Origin: an uncultured Lachnospiraceae bacterium
Lineage (GTDB): Bacteria > Bacillota > Clostridia > Lachnospirales > Lachnospiraceae
Direction: 5' to 3'
Length of the DNA: 64,000 nucleotides
Assembly (NCBI GenBank): GCA_947564645.1
Contig: CANOCU010000004.1
Location: forward strand, 62,001 to 126,000
A program made the position numbers and the translations under genes. Each line of letters opens with the position of its first letter. Within the stretch, counting starts at the first letter, position 1. This document shows, in pieces, positions 51,073-61,165 of the stretch. The notes beneath the pieces were generated by a model. The model had not been told where the DNA came from. It did not search any database and saw only the letters and a list, made by a program, of their open reading frames with translations.

Positions 51073-51852
51073 ATGATAGATATTACTTTTACGTATGCGG
51101 ATTTAGAATATTTTTTGCTTGTTCTGGTGCGGATCACCTGCTTTGTCTATGCGGCTCCGTTTTTTTCGATGAGCAATACACCCAGAGTTATCAGGGTTGG
51201 TTTTAGTATTTTTTTGAGTTATCTGGTCTATATGACAGTAGATCGTAATGAAGTTGTGTATGAGACACTTTTGGGCTATGCGGTGATCGTGATGAAAGAA
51301 GCCCTGACGGGTTTCCTGATCGGCTGGGGCGCACAGATCTGTACCACGGTGACGTCTCTGGCCGGAAGCGTGGCGGATATGGAGATCGGTATCTCCATGG
51401 TATCGCTGATGGATCCGACTACCAGACAGCAGGCTACTTTTACAGGGGTGTTTTATCAATATATTTTCACATTGTTTTTTATGATCACGGGCATGTATCA
51501 GTATTTACTGCGTGCCCTGGTTGACAGTTTTACTTTGATACCCGTTAACGGGGCAGTGTTTAAAACGGAAGCTCTGACAGAGTCTGTTATCACGTTCATG
51601 GGGAATTATCTGGCAATGGGTTTTCGGATTATTCTGCCGATCTTCTGTACCATGATCCTGTTAAATTGTGTTCTTGGTATTCTTGCCAAGGTATCGCCTC
51701 AGCTTAACATGTTTGCAGTCGGTATGCAGCTCAAGGTCCTGGTGGGACTGGGCATATTGTTTCTGACTGTCAGGATGCTTCCGAGTGCATCAGATTATAT
51801 CGTTAATGGGATGAAGACAATGATCGTATCCTTTGTGGAGGGGATGACGTGA
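51073..51852 (+). CDS. fliR: Flagellar export gate protein FliR
   Basis: Single-copy gate subunit that completes the FliP5-FliQ4-FliR1 channel. The 259-residue protein has about six membrane segments; LVRITCFVYAAPFFSMSNTPRVIRVGFSIFLS and NMFAVGMQLKVLVGLGILFLTVRMLPSA are typical. Start ATG has only a weak site (CAGGTTG), so it may depend on coupling with fliQ. Its end overlaps flhB by four bases. Confidence 0.95.
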   Translation: MIDITFTYADLEYFLLVLVRITCFVYAAPFFSMSNTPRVIRVGFSIFLSYLVYMTVDRNEVVYETLLGYAVIVMKEALTGFLIGWGAQICTTVTSLAGSVADMEIGISMVSLMDPTTRQQATFTGVFYQYIFTLFFMITGMYQYLLRALVDSFTLIPVNGAVFKTEALTESVITFMGNYLAMGFRIILPIFCTMILLNCVLGILAKVSPQLNMFAVGMQLKVLVGLGILFLTVRMLPSASDYIVNGMKTMIVSFVEGMT

Positions 51853-52961
51853 TATTACAGTATGATCTTCAGTTCTTTGCCAAGGATGGACCGGGCGGAG
51901 AGAAGACAGAGCAGCCTACGTCCAAGAAACTGCAGGATGCCAGAAAAGAGGGCCAGGTTGCCAAGAGCAAGGAAGTGACCAATGCCTTTGAATTGCTGAC
52001 ATTTTTCCTTCTGCTTATGATCTGGATGGAGTTCATGGGAACCTTTTTTACAGGTAATATGTACGATATCTATTCCCAGATCCCGGAGTACATCAAGATG
52101 TACGACGGCCATATACAGGAGAAGACTTTCACGACGCTTTTTGTGAGGTCCATGCTTCGGGTCGTGCTTATCATGGCTCCCTTTTTGCTGTGCGGGTTTT
52201 TGGTATCATTCCTGACAAATCTGCTGCAGGTGAAGTGGCGTGTCACGACAAAGCCGCTGCAGCCCAAGTTTAGTAAATTAAATCCGGTCAATGGCTTCAA
52301 ACGTTTCTTCTCTGTAAATTCCCTGGTGGAATTGGTGAAGTCGCTCCTCAAGATAGGGCTGATCGGATATGTCGTGTATTCTTATCTGAAAAAGAACATG
52401 CCGCCGCTGTATCTGTTCTATGATATGTCCCTGAATCAGGGGCTTGCGCAGGTGGGCAGGCTGGTGATAAATCTGGGGTTTCGGATCTCGCTGTTTTATA
52501 TGCTGATCGCCCTGCTTGACTTCATTTATCAGAAAGTGAAGTTCAAGAAGGACATGAAGATGACGAAGCAGGAAGTAAAAGACGAGTTCAAGAACCAGGA
52601 AGGCGATCCGCAGATCAAGAGCAAACAGCGGCAGAGAATGCAGGAAGCGTCCAGGCGGCGTATGATGCAGCAGCTTCCGCAGGCGGATGTTGTCATTACG
52701 AATCCGACTCATTATGCGGTAGCGATCAAGTATGATCCCCAGATCTACGATGCACCGTATGTGATCGCAAAGGGCGCGGATTATCTTGCACAGAAGATCA
52801 AGGAGTCTGCCAGGGAGAATCATATTGAAATTGTAGAGAACAAACCGCTGGCCCGTATGCTTTATGCAAATGTGGATGTGGGCAGCGTAGTGCCTCCGGA
52901 ATTATACCAGGCAGTGGCAGAAGTGCTTGCCTTTGTATATCATCTGCAGGGAAAGGTTTGA
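51849..52961 (+). CDS. flhB: Flagellar export switch protein FlhB
   Basis: Controls substrate specificity of the export gate, switching from rod/hook to filament proteins after FliK contact. The 370-residue protein has four membrane helices and a cytoplasmic C-terminal domain containing the self-cleavage motif N285-P-T-H (VVITNPTHYAVAIKYD). The N-terminal GGEKTEQPTSKKLQDARKEGQVAKSKEV is the family start. Start is GTG, overlapping the fliR stop. A basic linker (SKQRQRMQEASRRRMMQQ) joins the membrane and cytoplasmic parts. Confidence 0.97.
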   Translation: MILQYDLQFFAKDGPGGEKTEQPTSKKLQDARKEGQVAKSKEVTNAFELLTFFLLLMIWMEFMGTFFTGNMYDIYSQIPEYIKMYDGHIQEKTFTTLFVRSMLRVVLIMAPFLLCGFLVSFLTNLLQVKWRVTTKPLQPKFSKLNPVNGFKRFFSVNSLVELVKSLLKIGLIGYVVYSYLKKNMPPLYLFYDMSLNQGLAQVGRLVINLGFRISLFYMLIALLDFIYQKVKFKKDMKMTKQEVKDEFKNQEGDPQIKSKQRQRMQEASRRRMMQQLPQADVVITNPTHYAVAIKYDPQIYDAPYVIAKGADYLAQKIKESARENHIEIVENKPLARMLYANVDVGSVVPPELYQAVAEVLAFVYHLQGKV

Positions 52962-52983
52962 GTGAAAGGAGAAAAGAGCAGTC

Positions 52984-55026
52984 ATGGGAAAGCTGAAAAA
53001 GGCTGATCTGGGCGTAACTTTATATGTGCTTTCTGCGTTTGTCATGTTGATCGTGCCTGTTCCGGCAGGACTTCTTGACGTCCTGCTTGGGTGTAATATT
53101 GCAGTGGCATTTACGGTTTTGTTCGGATGTATGTTTGCCAATGAAGTGTTAAGCATGTCGTACTTCCCGACGATTCTGCTTTTTACGACGATATTCAGGA
53201 TTGCGTTGAATGTTTCTTCGACCAAGCTGATCCTGACGACCGGTGATCCCGGTAATGTTGTGCGCACCTTCGGCAGTTATGTGGGCGGCAACAATCTTGT
53301 AGTAGGTACGATCGTATTTATCATTCTGATTATCGTACAGTTCATGATCATCAATAAAGGTTCCGAGCGTGTGGCTGAGGTTACGGCGAGATTTACGCTG
53401 GATGCCATGCCGGGTAAGCAGATGGCGATCGATGCCGATCTGAATACCGGTGCGATCACAGACGAGGAAGCGAAAAGGCGTCGTGAGAAGATCCAGGAGG
53501 AATCCAGCTTCTTCGGTTCCATGGATGGTGCCGTGAAGTATGTCAAAGGAGATGCGACTGCCGGTCTTCTCATTACCATGATCAATATTATCGGCGGAAT
53601 TACCATGGGAGTGCTGAGTCAGGGAATGGAGATCAGCGAAGCGTTGTCAACCTTTACGATCCTGACGATCGGTGACGGACTGGTCAGCCAGATTCCCTCC
53701 CTGCTGATCTCTCTGTCCACAGGTATTCTGGTCACCAAGGGCTCCAAGGATGCCGATTTCGGTACGGTACTGGTGGGACAGCTGTTTGGTGTGCCGAAGG
53801 TTCTGTATCTGGTGGGAGCGGTCATGGCCACCCTTGGTATTATCACCCCGCTTAATTCGGTGGTGTTTGTGGGACTTGGCATGTTGTTCATCGTATCCGG
53901 GCGGATCATGGCAGGTACGATCGAGACGGCAGAGATCGAGCATGAAGCGGATGAGGAAGAGGCGGCTGCGGAAGAGATCAGGCAGCCGGAGAATGTCACA
54001 TCACTGCTGCAGGTGGATCCGATCGAACTGGAATTTGGATACGGCATTATCCCGTTAGCCGACGTGAACCAGGGCGGTGACCTGTTAGACCGCGTCGTTA
54101 TGATCAGACGGCAGATCGCACTGGAGCTTGGAACGGTAGTGCCGATCATCAGGCTTCGTGATAACATACAGCTGAATCCGAATCAGTATATTATTAAGAT
54201 CAAGGGTGTACAGGTCAGTGAAGGAGAGATCCTCTTCGATCATTATATGGCCATGAATCCCGGATATGTGGAGGAGGAGATTACCGGTATCCCGACCTTC
54301 GAGCCTTCCTTCCATCTGCCGGCAATCTGGATCACGGAAGGACAGCGGGAGCGGGCAGAGAGCATGGGCTATACGGTGGTCGATCCGCCTTCCATCATCG
54401 CAACGCATCTGACAGAGATCATCAGGCAGTACATAGCGGAGCTGCTGACCAGACAGGATGTTCAGAATCTGGTCAACAACCTGCGGGAGTCCAATCCTTC
54501 CCTGGTGGAGGAACTGGTACCGAAGCTGCTTGGTCTTGGTGAGATACAGAAGGTATTGCAGAATCTGCTGCGGGAGGGTATTTCGATCAGGGATCTGCTT
54601 ACCATATTTGAAACGCTTGCCGATTATGCGGCGACGACCAGGGATACGGATATCCTGACGGAATATGCGAGACAGAGTCTTAAGCGGGCTATCTCGAATA
54701 AGTTCTTCCCGTCCAATGAGACGACCAGCGTGGTAACGCTGGATCCGAAGCTGGAGCAGGAGATCATGGCCAGCGTGAAGCAGACAGAGCAGGGAGCTTA
54801 TCTGACCCTGGATCCGGGCAAGACGAGGGCCATTATGGATTCCGTAGGGGTGGAGACGAAGAAACTGGAAGATCTGGGCAAGATGCCGGTCGTTATTACC
54901 TCACCGATCGTGAGGGTATACTTTAAGAAATTAACAGAAGATTATTTCAAGGATCTGGTCGTTGTATCCTACAATGAAGTGGAATCCAATATTGAATTAC
55001 AGTCTGTTGGGATGGTGACAGCATAA
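52984..55026 (+). CDS. flhA: Flagellar export gate protein FlhA
   Basis: Largest export-gate subunit; forms a nonameric cytoplasmic ring that receives chaperone-substrate complexes and uses the proton motive force. The 680-residue protein has about eight membrane helices in the first 320 residues, including the conserved loop RFTLDAMPGKQMAIDADLNTGAITDEEAKRRR (FHIPEP region), and a cytoplasmic domain from about 335 on. Start after TGAAAGGAGAAAAGAGCAGTC. Its stop overlaps the flhF start by one base (TAATG). Confidence 0.98.
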   Translation: MGKLKKADLGVTLYVLSAFVMLIVPVPAGLLDVLLGCNIAVAFTVLFGCMFANEVLSMSYFPTILLFTTIFRIALNVSSTKLILTTGDPGNVVRTFGSYVGGNNLVVGTIVFIILIIVQFMIINKGSERVAEVTARFTLDAMPGKQMAIDADLNTGAITDEEAKRRREKIQEESSFFGSMDGAVKYVKGDATAGLLITMINIIGGITMGVLSQGMEISEALSTFTILTIGDGLVSQIPSLLISLSTGILVTKGSKDADFGTVLVGQLFGVPKVLYLVGAVMATLGIITPLNSVVFVGLGMLFIVSGRIMAGTIETAEIEHEADEEEAAAEEIRQPENVTSLLQVDPIELEFGYGIIPLADVNQGGDLLDRVVMIRRQIALELGTVVPIIRLRDNIQLNPNQYIIKIKGVQVSEGEILFDHYMAMNPGYVEEEITGIPTFEPSFHLPAIWITEGQRERAESMGYTVVDPPSIIATHLTEIIRQYIAELLTRQDVQNLVNNLRESNPSLVEELVPKLLGLGEIQKVLQNLLREGISIRDLLTIFETLADYAATTRDTDILTEYARQSLKRAISNKFFPSNETTSVVTLDPKLEQEIMASVKQTEQGAYLTLDPGKTRAIMDSVGVETKKLEDLGKMPVVITSPIVRVYFKKLTEDYFKDLVVVSYNEVESNIELQSVGMVTA

Positions 55027-56243
55027 TGATTATCAAGAAATTTACAGCAAAAACAGAGAATGAGGCGATCGCCAATGCCAAGAAGGAATTGGGCGAAGGC
55101 GTAGTGGTCATGAATGTAAAGGATATCAAGCCCAAGGGTTTGTTTGCCTTCTTACGGCCGCATACGGTGGAAGTGACGGTAGCGCTGGAGGAAGAAAGTG
55201 AGAAGTACACGGCGGCGGTATCGGCGATCAATAATGTGATTGCGTCCAGTCAGCCGAAGGAGACGCCGGTGATAGCCGCACCTCCGGAACCGGCGGAGGA
55301 GAATACGAGAAAAGAGAGCAGCGCGATAGAGGAGAAGCTCGACAGCCTGCAGTCGCTGTTGGAACAGCAGCTGCAGAAACCGGATGAAGAGAAAGAAAAA
55401 GAGGAAAAGAAGGAAGAGAAGCAGGAGGAACCGAAGGAAGAGACGGAGATCGACAAGTTCATGAAGCTGCTCCAGGATACCATGCTGGACAACGAGGTGG
55501 ATGAGAAGTATGCGAAAGAGATCATTGAAGAGATCGGGCAGATCAATAAGCCCAATATGCCCTTCGACTATGCGCTTGCCAATATCTATCAGAAGATGAT
55601 CTTAAAGTTCGGCAAGCCCGACTGTATCACGCCGGCAGAGAACGGCATCAAGATCGTCTTCTTCATCGGGCCTACAGGGGTCGGCAAGACGACTACGATC
55701 GCCAAGCTCGCATCGATCTTCAGAGTGGACCAGAAGAAAAAGGTGGCGCTTCTGACTGCGGACACCTACCGGATCGCGGCGGCAGAACAGCTGCGTATCT
55801 ACGCCAATATTCTGGAGGTGCCTTTCCGTATCATTTATACGGTGGAGGAAGTGGGAAAGGCAATGGAGGATTTCAAGGATTATGACTATATTCTGGTAGA
55901 TACGGCCGGGCATTCCCATCAGAATACGACACAGAAAGAGAGTATGGGCAATTTTATTCATTCTGTGGACGGTAAGGTGGACCGGGAAGTCTATCTTGTC
56001 TTAAGCGCCACGACCAAATATCGCGATCTGATCAGCATTGCGGATTCCTATAAAGAGATAGCGGATTATAAGTTGATCTTCACGAAGCTGGATGAGACCA
56101 CTACGCTTGGGAATCTGCTGAATCTGAAGCTATATACGGGAGCGTCCCTGTCGTATGTGACATATGGACAGAATGTTCCGGACGACATTGAAGAGTTTAA
56201 TCCGCAGAGTACAGTTAAGAAACTGCTGGGAGGAAAGAACTAA
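55026..56243 (+). CDS. flhF: Flagellar SRP-type GTPase FlhF
   Basis: SRP-family GTPase that sets flagellar position and number, with FlhG as its regulator. The 405-residue protein has the N-terminal B domain (KKFTAKTENEAIANAKKELGEGVVVMNVKDIKPKG), a Glu/Lys-rich linker (about 110-145), and the NG domain with P-loop GPTGVGKTTTIAKLA from residue 215, DTAGHSHQN and TKLDETTTLGNLLNL. The G3 region has His where many relatives have Arg. It overlaps flhA by one base and lies 12 bases before flhG. Confidence 0.97.
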   Translation: MIIKKFTAKTENEAIANAKKELGEGVVVMNVKDIKPKGLFAFLRPHTVEVTVALEEESEKYTAAVSAINNVIASSQPKETPVIAAPPEPAEENTRKESSAIEEKLDSLQSLLEQQLQKPDEEKEKEEKKEEKQEEPKEETEIDKFMKLLQDTMLDNEVDEKYAKEIIEEIGQINKPNMPFDYALANIYQKMILKFGKPDCITPAENGIKIVFFIGPTGVGKTTTIAKLASIFRVDQKKKVALLTADTYRIAAAEQLRIYANILEVPFRIIYTVEEVGKAMEDFKDYDYILVDTAGHSHQNTTQKESMGNFIHSVDGKVDREVYLVLSATTKYRDLISIADSYKEIADYKLIFTKLDETTTLGNLLNLKLYTGASLSYVTYGQNVPDDIEEFNPQSTVKKLLGGKN

Positions 56244-56255
56244 GGAGGAAGGCTG

Positions 56256-57131
56256 ATGGATCAGGCTGAACAATTAAGAAATATAATCAAGGCAAACAGT
56301 CAGCCGCAGCGACCTTTAGCAAGAGTGATCACCGTTACAAGCGGTAAAGGCGGCGTAGGGAAATCCAATACGGCAATCAATCTGGCCATACAGTTTCGAA
56401 AGATGGGACAGAGAGTTATTATACTGGATGCGGATTTTGGTTTGGCCAATATTGAGATCATGTTTGGCGCGGTACCCAAACATAACTTGTGTGATTTAAT
56501 CTATCAGGGTAAAAATATCAAAGATATCATTACCTGGGGACCGATGGAGGTCGGGTTTATCTCGGGAGGGTCCGGCATTGCGGGGATGTCTAACTTAAGC
56601 AGGGATTACCTTAATTATATTGTCCAGAATCTGGTGCAGCTGGATGAAATGGCAGATGTTATTATTGTGGATACCGGGGCGGGCATCTCGGATGCAGTGT
56701 TGGAGTTTCTGGTGGCAAGCGGCGAGATTCTGCTGGTGACGACACCGGAGCCGACGTCGATTACCGATTCTTATTCGCTGCTTAAGGCTTTGAACAGACA
56801 TCCGCGGTATTCTAACGAAACAACATCGGTCAAGGTGATCGCAAACAAGGTGGCGGATGAGGCGGAGGCGGAGGCATTGTTCTCCAAGCTGAAATCGGTG
56901 GTGGTGCGTTATTTGAGAGTGCCGATCACCTATCTTGGAATGATACCGCAGGATCAGCTGCTTGCGAAGGCAGTGATGCAGCAGATGCCGGTATCCTTGG
57001 ATAATCCGCGCGCCAGGGCGACGCTCGCCTATGAGGCGCTGGCGGCGAAGCTTATGAACAAGGAGTCAAACAGCAATCTGACAAAGCGTGGTATGGCTGC
57101 ATTTTTCTCTCATATCATAGGAAAGAGGTAG
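56256..57131 (+). CDS. flhG: Flagellar number regulator FlhG (YlxH, MinD-like ATPase)
   Basis: MinD/ParA-type ATPase that stimulates FlhF GTPase activity and controls the site and number of flagella. The 291-residue protein has the deviant Walker A GKGGVGKSN at residues 30-38, DADFGLANIEIMFG and IVDTGAGISDAVLEFLVAS. The N-terminal DQAEQLRNIIKANSQ is the FlhF-activating helix common to this family. The C-terminus is polar, ending KRGMAAFFSHIIGKR. Start after TAAGGAGGAAGGCTG. Confidence 0.96.
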   Translation: MDQAEQLRNIIKANSQPQRPLARVITVTSGKGGVGKSNTAINLAIQFRKMGQRVIILDADFGLANIEIMFGAVPKHNLCDLIYQGKNIKDIITWGPMEVGFISGGSGIAGMSNLSRDYLNYIVQNLVQLDEMADVIIVDTGAGISDAVLEFLVASGEILLVTTPEPTSITDSYSLLKALNRHPRYSNETTSVKVIANKVADEAEAEALFSKLKSVVVRYLRVPITYLGMIPQDQLLAKAVMQQMPVSLDNPRARATLAYEALAAKLMNKESNSNLTKRGMAAFFSHIIGKR

Positions 57132-57196
57132 AGAGAAGATAAGTGATATAGAAACAGGATCTGTGGCAGTTGAAGGTGCCCAGAGAGGAGGAGAGT

Positions 57197-57955
57197 ATGG
57201 CAAATCTTTTGTCTAAATATGTTGTTCCGGGGTGTCGTGTGGACCTGCAGGAAATCGAGCATTCCGAGACGGATGAGATGGAGGAACGCGAAGAGATCAA
57301 AACAAGTAACAAGGGCTATCAGAGCAAGGTGATCGATATTCTATCCGAGGACAGGATCGAGATCACGATGCCGATGGAGAAGTCAAAGGTCGTTCCGCTG
57401 CCGGTAGACGGCGAATATGATCTGTATTTCTTTACGGAGAGCGGTCTGTATCAGTGCTATGCCAGGATCGTAGACCGTTATAAGGATAACAATGTCTTTG
57501 TACTGGCCATGGATCTGATCAGCAATCTGCGCAAATACCAGAGAAGGGAATATTACCGGTTAAGCTGTGCCCTGGAGATGAGTTCAAGGCCTCTTCAGGC
57601 AGAAGAAGTGAGAATGGCCGAAGCCGGAAGGAAGGAAGTGCGGATTCCGGAGCTTCCTCTTAAGGGAAGCGTTATCGTGGACATCAGCGGAGGCGGACTC
57701 AGGTTTATCGCCGATTACGCTTACGAGGCAGACAGCCTGATCATGTGCAAGTATCGTCTGATGAACGGTAAGGAGAGCAAGGAATATAATCTGGTCGGCA
57801 AGGTATTGTCCGTAAAGGAAGTGGAAAACCGTCCCGGCACTTTCGAGCACAGAGTACAATATCTGAATGTAGATATGGAAGAAAGGGAAGAGATCATAAA
57901 ATATATTTTTGATGAAGAACGGAGAACGCTCAGGAATCAGAAAAGAAGCTGGTAA
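57197..57955 (+). CDS. PilZ-domain flagellar brake protein (YcgR-like)
   Basis: A 252-residue c-di-GMP receptor likely to slow or stop the motor. The N-terminal YcgR-type domain (about 1-105) precedes a PilZ domain with the two ligand motifs: RREYYR (RxxxR type, about residue 117) and DISGGGLRF (D/NxSxxG, about 162). The ATG lies after GAGGAGGAGAGT; an in-frame ATG 27 bases upstream precedes that site and is rejected. Placement between flhG and cheB joins second-messenger control to the motility operon. DgrA/MotI is the equivalent in Bacillus, at a different locus. Confidence 0.88.
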   Translation: MANLLSKYVVPGCRVDLQEIEHSETDEMEEREEIKTSNKGYQSKVIDILSEDRIEITMPMEKSKVVPLPVDGEYDLYFFTESGLYQCYARIVDRYKDNNVFVLAMDLISNLRKYQRREYYRLSCALEMSSRPLQAEEVRMAEAGRKEVRIPELPLKGSVIVDISGGGLRFIADYAYEADSLIMCKYRLMNGKESKEYNLVGKVLSVKEVENRPGTFEHRVQYLNVDMEEREEIIKYIFDEERRTLRNQKRSW

Positions 57956-57976
57956 ACAGGCAGGGAGGTATGGACG

Positions 57977-59050
57977 ATGAAAAAAATACTGGTTGTTGAT
58001 GACTCTGCACTCATGAGAAGGGTTCTTTGTGATATAATAAACAGCGACAGCAGGTTCCATGTGGAAGACAGGGCAGTCAACGGTCTGGAAGCGCTGGATC
58101 TGCTTGGCAGGAAGACATATGACGCAGTCGTGTTGGATGTCAACATGCCGCAGATGAACGGTTTGGAGCTGTTAAAAGAACTGCATGACCGCAAGATTGC
58201 GGCCAGAGTTATGATGGCCAGTACCGATACCAGGGAAGGCGCGAAGATCACCTTGGATGCGTTGGAGCTGGGGGCACTGGATTTTATTCATAAACCGAAT
58301 AATGCAATGGACTGCAGAGGCGACGAGTTTAAGACGAAGATGCTGAATATCCTCATAACGGTGGCGGAATCCAAGGCTCCGTCTTTCAGAAGCAAGATAT
58401 TCACGGCGGAGGACGTGAAGGCTTCCAAGAAGATGCTGGAGCTGGTCGGGAAGCATACTTCCACTGTTATGGGAAACAAGGTGGTTGCTCTTGCAAGTTC
58501 TACAGGAGGTCCCAAGGCATTACAGTCGGTGGTTCCAAGACTGCCTAAGAATCTGAACGCACCGGTCGTGATCGTACAACATATGCCTGCCGGGTTTACG
58601 GCGTCTTTGGCGGAACGCCTGAATACTCTGAGCGAGATCGAAGTCAGAGAGGCGGCGGAAGGCGATGCCGTGGAAGCGGGTAAGGTATACATAGCCAAGG
58701 GCGGCAAACATTTGAATGTGCTATGCTCCGGAGGAAGACATGTCATTCATTATTCGGATGAACCTTCCAGGGAAGGGGTGAAGCCCTGTGCCAACTATAT
58801 GTATGAATCCTTAAGGGACAGCCGGTACGATCAGGTTGTCTGTGTTGTCATGACAGGTATGGGAGCCGACGGTACACAGGGTATCCGCAATCTGAAGGCG
58901 AAGAAGAAGATCCATGTGATTGCACAGGAGGAAAGCACATGTGCGGTGTACGGGATGCCAAAGAGCATCGTGAAGGCCGGCGTTACGGACCAAATCGTAC
59001 CACTTGAGCAAATTGCGCAGGAAATAATAATGAACGTGGGGGTAAAATAA
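57977..59050 (+). CDS. cheB: Chemotaxis methylesterase/deamidase CheB
   Basis: Removes methyl groups from receptor glutamates and deamidates glutamines; activated by phosphorylation. The 357-residue protein has an N-terminal receiver with D8-D9 and phospho-site D54 (VLDVNMPQMNG), a linker, and the catalytic domain with the Ser/His/Asp triad suggested by ALASSTGGPKALQ, VQHMPAGFTASLAERLN and MTGMGADGTQGIR. Start after CAGGGAGGTATGGACG. The partner methyltransferase gene cheR is not in the window. It is directly followed by cheA. Confidence 0.97.
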   Translation: MKKILVVDDSALMRRVLCDIINSDSRFHVEDRAVNGLEALDLLGRKTYDAVVLDVNMPQMNGLELLKELHDRKIAARVMMASTDTREGAKITLDALELGALDFIHKPNNAMDCRGDEFKTKMLNILITVAESKAPSFRSKIFTAEDVKASKKMLELVGKHTSTVMGNKVVALASSTGGPKALQSVVPRLPKNLNAPVVIVQHMPAGFTASLAERLNTLSEIEVREAAEGDAVEAGKVYIAKGGKHLNVLCSGGRHVIHYSDEPSREGVKPCANYMYESLRDSRYDQVVCVVMTGMGADGTQGIRNLKAKKKIHVIAQEESTCAVYGMPKSIVKAGVTDQIVPLEQIAQEIIMNVGVK

Positions 59051-59051
59051 T

Positions 59052-61145
59052 ATGGACGTTAGTCAGTATCTTGAAATTTTCCTTGATGAAACAGATGAGC
59101 ACTTGCAGAACCTGAATACGCAGATTCTCCTGTTAGAGCAGGAGCCGGATAACATGGATACGATCAATGAGATCTTCCGTGCTGCGCATTCCCTGAAAGG
59201 TATGGCAGGTACGATGGGTTACAAGAGAATGCAGACTCTGACCCATGATATGGAGAATGTATTCTCGGAAGTACGTAACGGCAACATCAAAGTGAAGGCG
59301 GAAATGATCGACGTGCTGTTCCAGTGTCTGGATGCGCTGGATGAATATAATGCCAATATCCGCGAAAGCGCCGATGAGGGAACCAACGACAATGAACCGC
59401 TGATTAAGCAGCTCAATGATATCATGAACGACGGCAAGGAAGGTAAAGAGGAGGCAGCTCCCGAGGCGGCGCCGGCTCCCGAACAGCAGGCAGCTTCGAC
59501 AGGCGGTAAGAAGTGGCTGGAGATCAAATTAGGTGACAGTGAGCGGACCGTTCTGAAAGAGGCGGTAAAGCAGGGTAAGAATGTATACGGTCTTACGGTC
59601 GTCATACAGGAGACCTGTATTCTGAAGGCAGCGAGGGCTTTCCTTGTATTTAAGGCGATTGAGGAGGATGGAGAGATCATTGTATCCGATCCGCCCACAC
59701 AGGAGATCGAGGATGAGAAGTTCGGATTTGACTTCAGTCTGATCGTGATCTCCGGAAGCTCTTTGGAGCAGGTGATCGCCGCTGCCAGCAACATATCCGA
59801 GATCCAGGAGGTGACGGGAGATGTGCTGGATCCGGATCATGAAGCGCCTGAGGCTGTGCAGGATGTAACGGAGAAGGCAGCGGAGGAGCCGGCGGAAGAA
59901 CCGGCAGCGATGGCTCCGGTATCTGCACCTGCGGCTCCGCCCAGCACAAATAAGAAAGCAGAAGAGAAGAAGCCGGCGGCCAATAAACCGGTAGTAAACA
60001 GGACTGTCAGAGTTGATATCGAGAAACTGGATACGCTGATGAATCTGGTGAGTGAGCTGATCATTGCCAAGAACTCGCTTGTTTCGGCATCTGCCGTATC
60101 CGGAACATCCAGCACGGCCGTGAATGAACAGATCGAGTATCTGGAGAGTGTCACCACATCCTTGCATGAGTCCGTGATGAAAGTGCGAATGGTACCCATC
60201 GAGAGCACAGTCAGCAAGTTCCCGCGTATGGTGCGTGACCTGCAGAAGAAGCTGGGCAAGAAGATGGAACTGTATATGACGGGTGAAGAGACAGAACTTG
60301 ACCGTACCGTGGTGGATGAGATTGGTGATCCGCTGATGCACCTTCTGCGTAATTCGGCAGACCATGGTCTGGAATCGGCAGAAGTCCGTAAGGAGAGAGG
60401 TAAGCCGGAAGTGGGTTCCATCTTCCTGGACGCTTATCAGGACGGTAATAACGTCGTGATCGAGGTACGTGACGACGGTAACGGTATTGATACGCAGGCT
60501 GTCAGAAATAAAGCGATCGAGCGTGGTGTGATCACACCGGAGCAGGCTGAGAATATGAGTGAGAAGGACAGTATTGAACTGCTGTTCAATGCAGGATTCT
60601 CTACAGCCAAGGTGGTCTCCGACGTATCCGGCCGAGGTGTGGGTCTTGACGTTGTGAAATCCAAGATCGAGGCTCTGAGCGGCGAAGTGGAAGTAAAGTC
60701 CAAGCTGGGCGAAGGCAGCTCCTGGATCATCAGACTGCCGCTTACACTGGCGATCATTCAGGCGCTCATGGTGGATATCGGCAACGAGAAGTATGCGATC
60801 TCGCTTGGCGCTATTCAGACGATCGAGGATATTCCGCCGCAGGATGTGAAACTTGTGCAGGCGAAAGAAGTGATCCAGCTGCGTGATCTGGTCATTCCGC
60901 TTATTCGTCTGAATGAGATTCTGGATATCGAGAGTAAGAAGAACCCGGAAGAAAATATGGTAGTTGTCATCGTGAAGAAGGGTGATAAGCTTGCTGGTCT
61001 GGTTGTGGATGAACTGATCGGACAGCAGGAGATCGTAATCAAACCGCTGGGCAAATATGTCAGCAAATGTAAGGTGATCAGCGGCGCAACCGTTCTGGGT
61101 GATGGTGAAGTAGCCCTGATCCTGGATGCCAATACATTGATTTAA
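59052..61145 (+). CDS. cheA: Chemotaxis histidine kinase CheA
   Basis: Receptor-coupled kinase that phosphorylates CheY and CheB. The 697-residue protein has P1 with the phosphorylated His46 (FRAAHSLKGMAGTMG), a P2 CheY-binding domain (about 155-260) after an Ala/Glu/Pro linker, a second linker (about 275-320), P3 dimer helices (RVDIEKLDTLMNLVSELIIAKNSL), the P4 ATP domain with N box HLLRNSADHGLE, DDGNGID and GRGVGLDVV, and P5, the CheW-like domain at the C-terminus. The start is one base after the cheB stop. Confidence 0.98.
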   Translation: MDVSQYLEIFLDETDEHLQNLNTQILLLEQEPDNMDTINEIFRAAHSLKGMAGTMGYKRMQTLTHDMENVFSEVRNGNIKVKAEMIDVLFQCLDALDEYNANIRESADEGTNDNEPLIKQLNDIMNDGKEGKEEAAPEAAPAPEQQAASTGGKKWLEIKLGDSERTVLKEAVKQGKNVYGLTVVIQETCILKAARAFLVFKAIEEDGEIIVSDPPTQEIEDEKFGFDFSLIVISGSSLEQVIAAASNISEIQEVTGDVLDPDHEAPEAVQDVTEKAAEEPAEEPAAMAPVSAPAAPPSTNKKAEEKKPAANKPVVNRTVRVDIEKLDTLMNLVSELIIAKNSLVSASAVSGTSSTAVNEQIEYLESVTTSLHESVMKVRMVPIESTVSKFPRMVRDLQKKLGKKMELYMTGEETELDRTVVDEIGDPLMHLLRNSADHGLESAEVRKERGKPEVGSIFLDAYQDGNNVVIEVRDDGNGIDTQAVRNKAIERGVITPEQAENMSEKDSIELLFNAGFSTAKVVSDVSGRGVGLDVVKSKIEALSGEVEVKSKLGEGSSWIIRLPLTLAIIQALMVDIGNEKYAISLGAIQTIEDIPPQDVKLVQAKEVIQLRDLVIPLIRLNEILDIESKKNPEENMVVVIVKKGDKLAGLVVDELIGQQEIVIKPLGKYVSKCKVISGATVLGDGEVALILDANTLI

Positions 61146-61165
61146 GCTAAGGGAGGAACGATGAC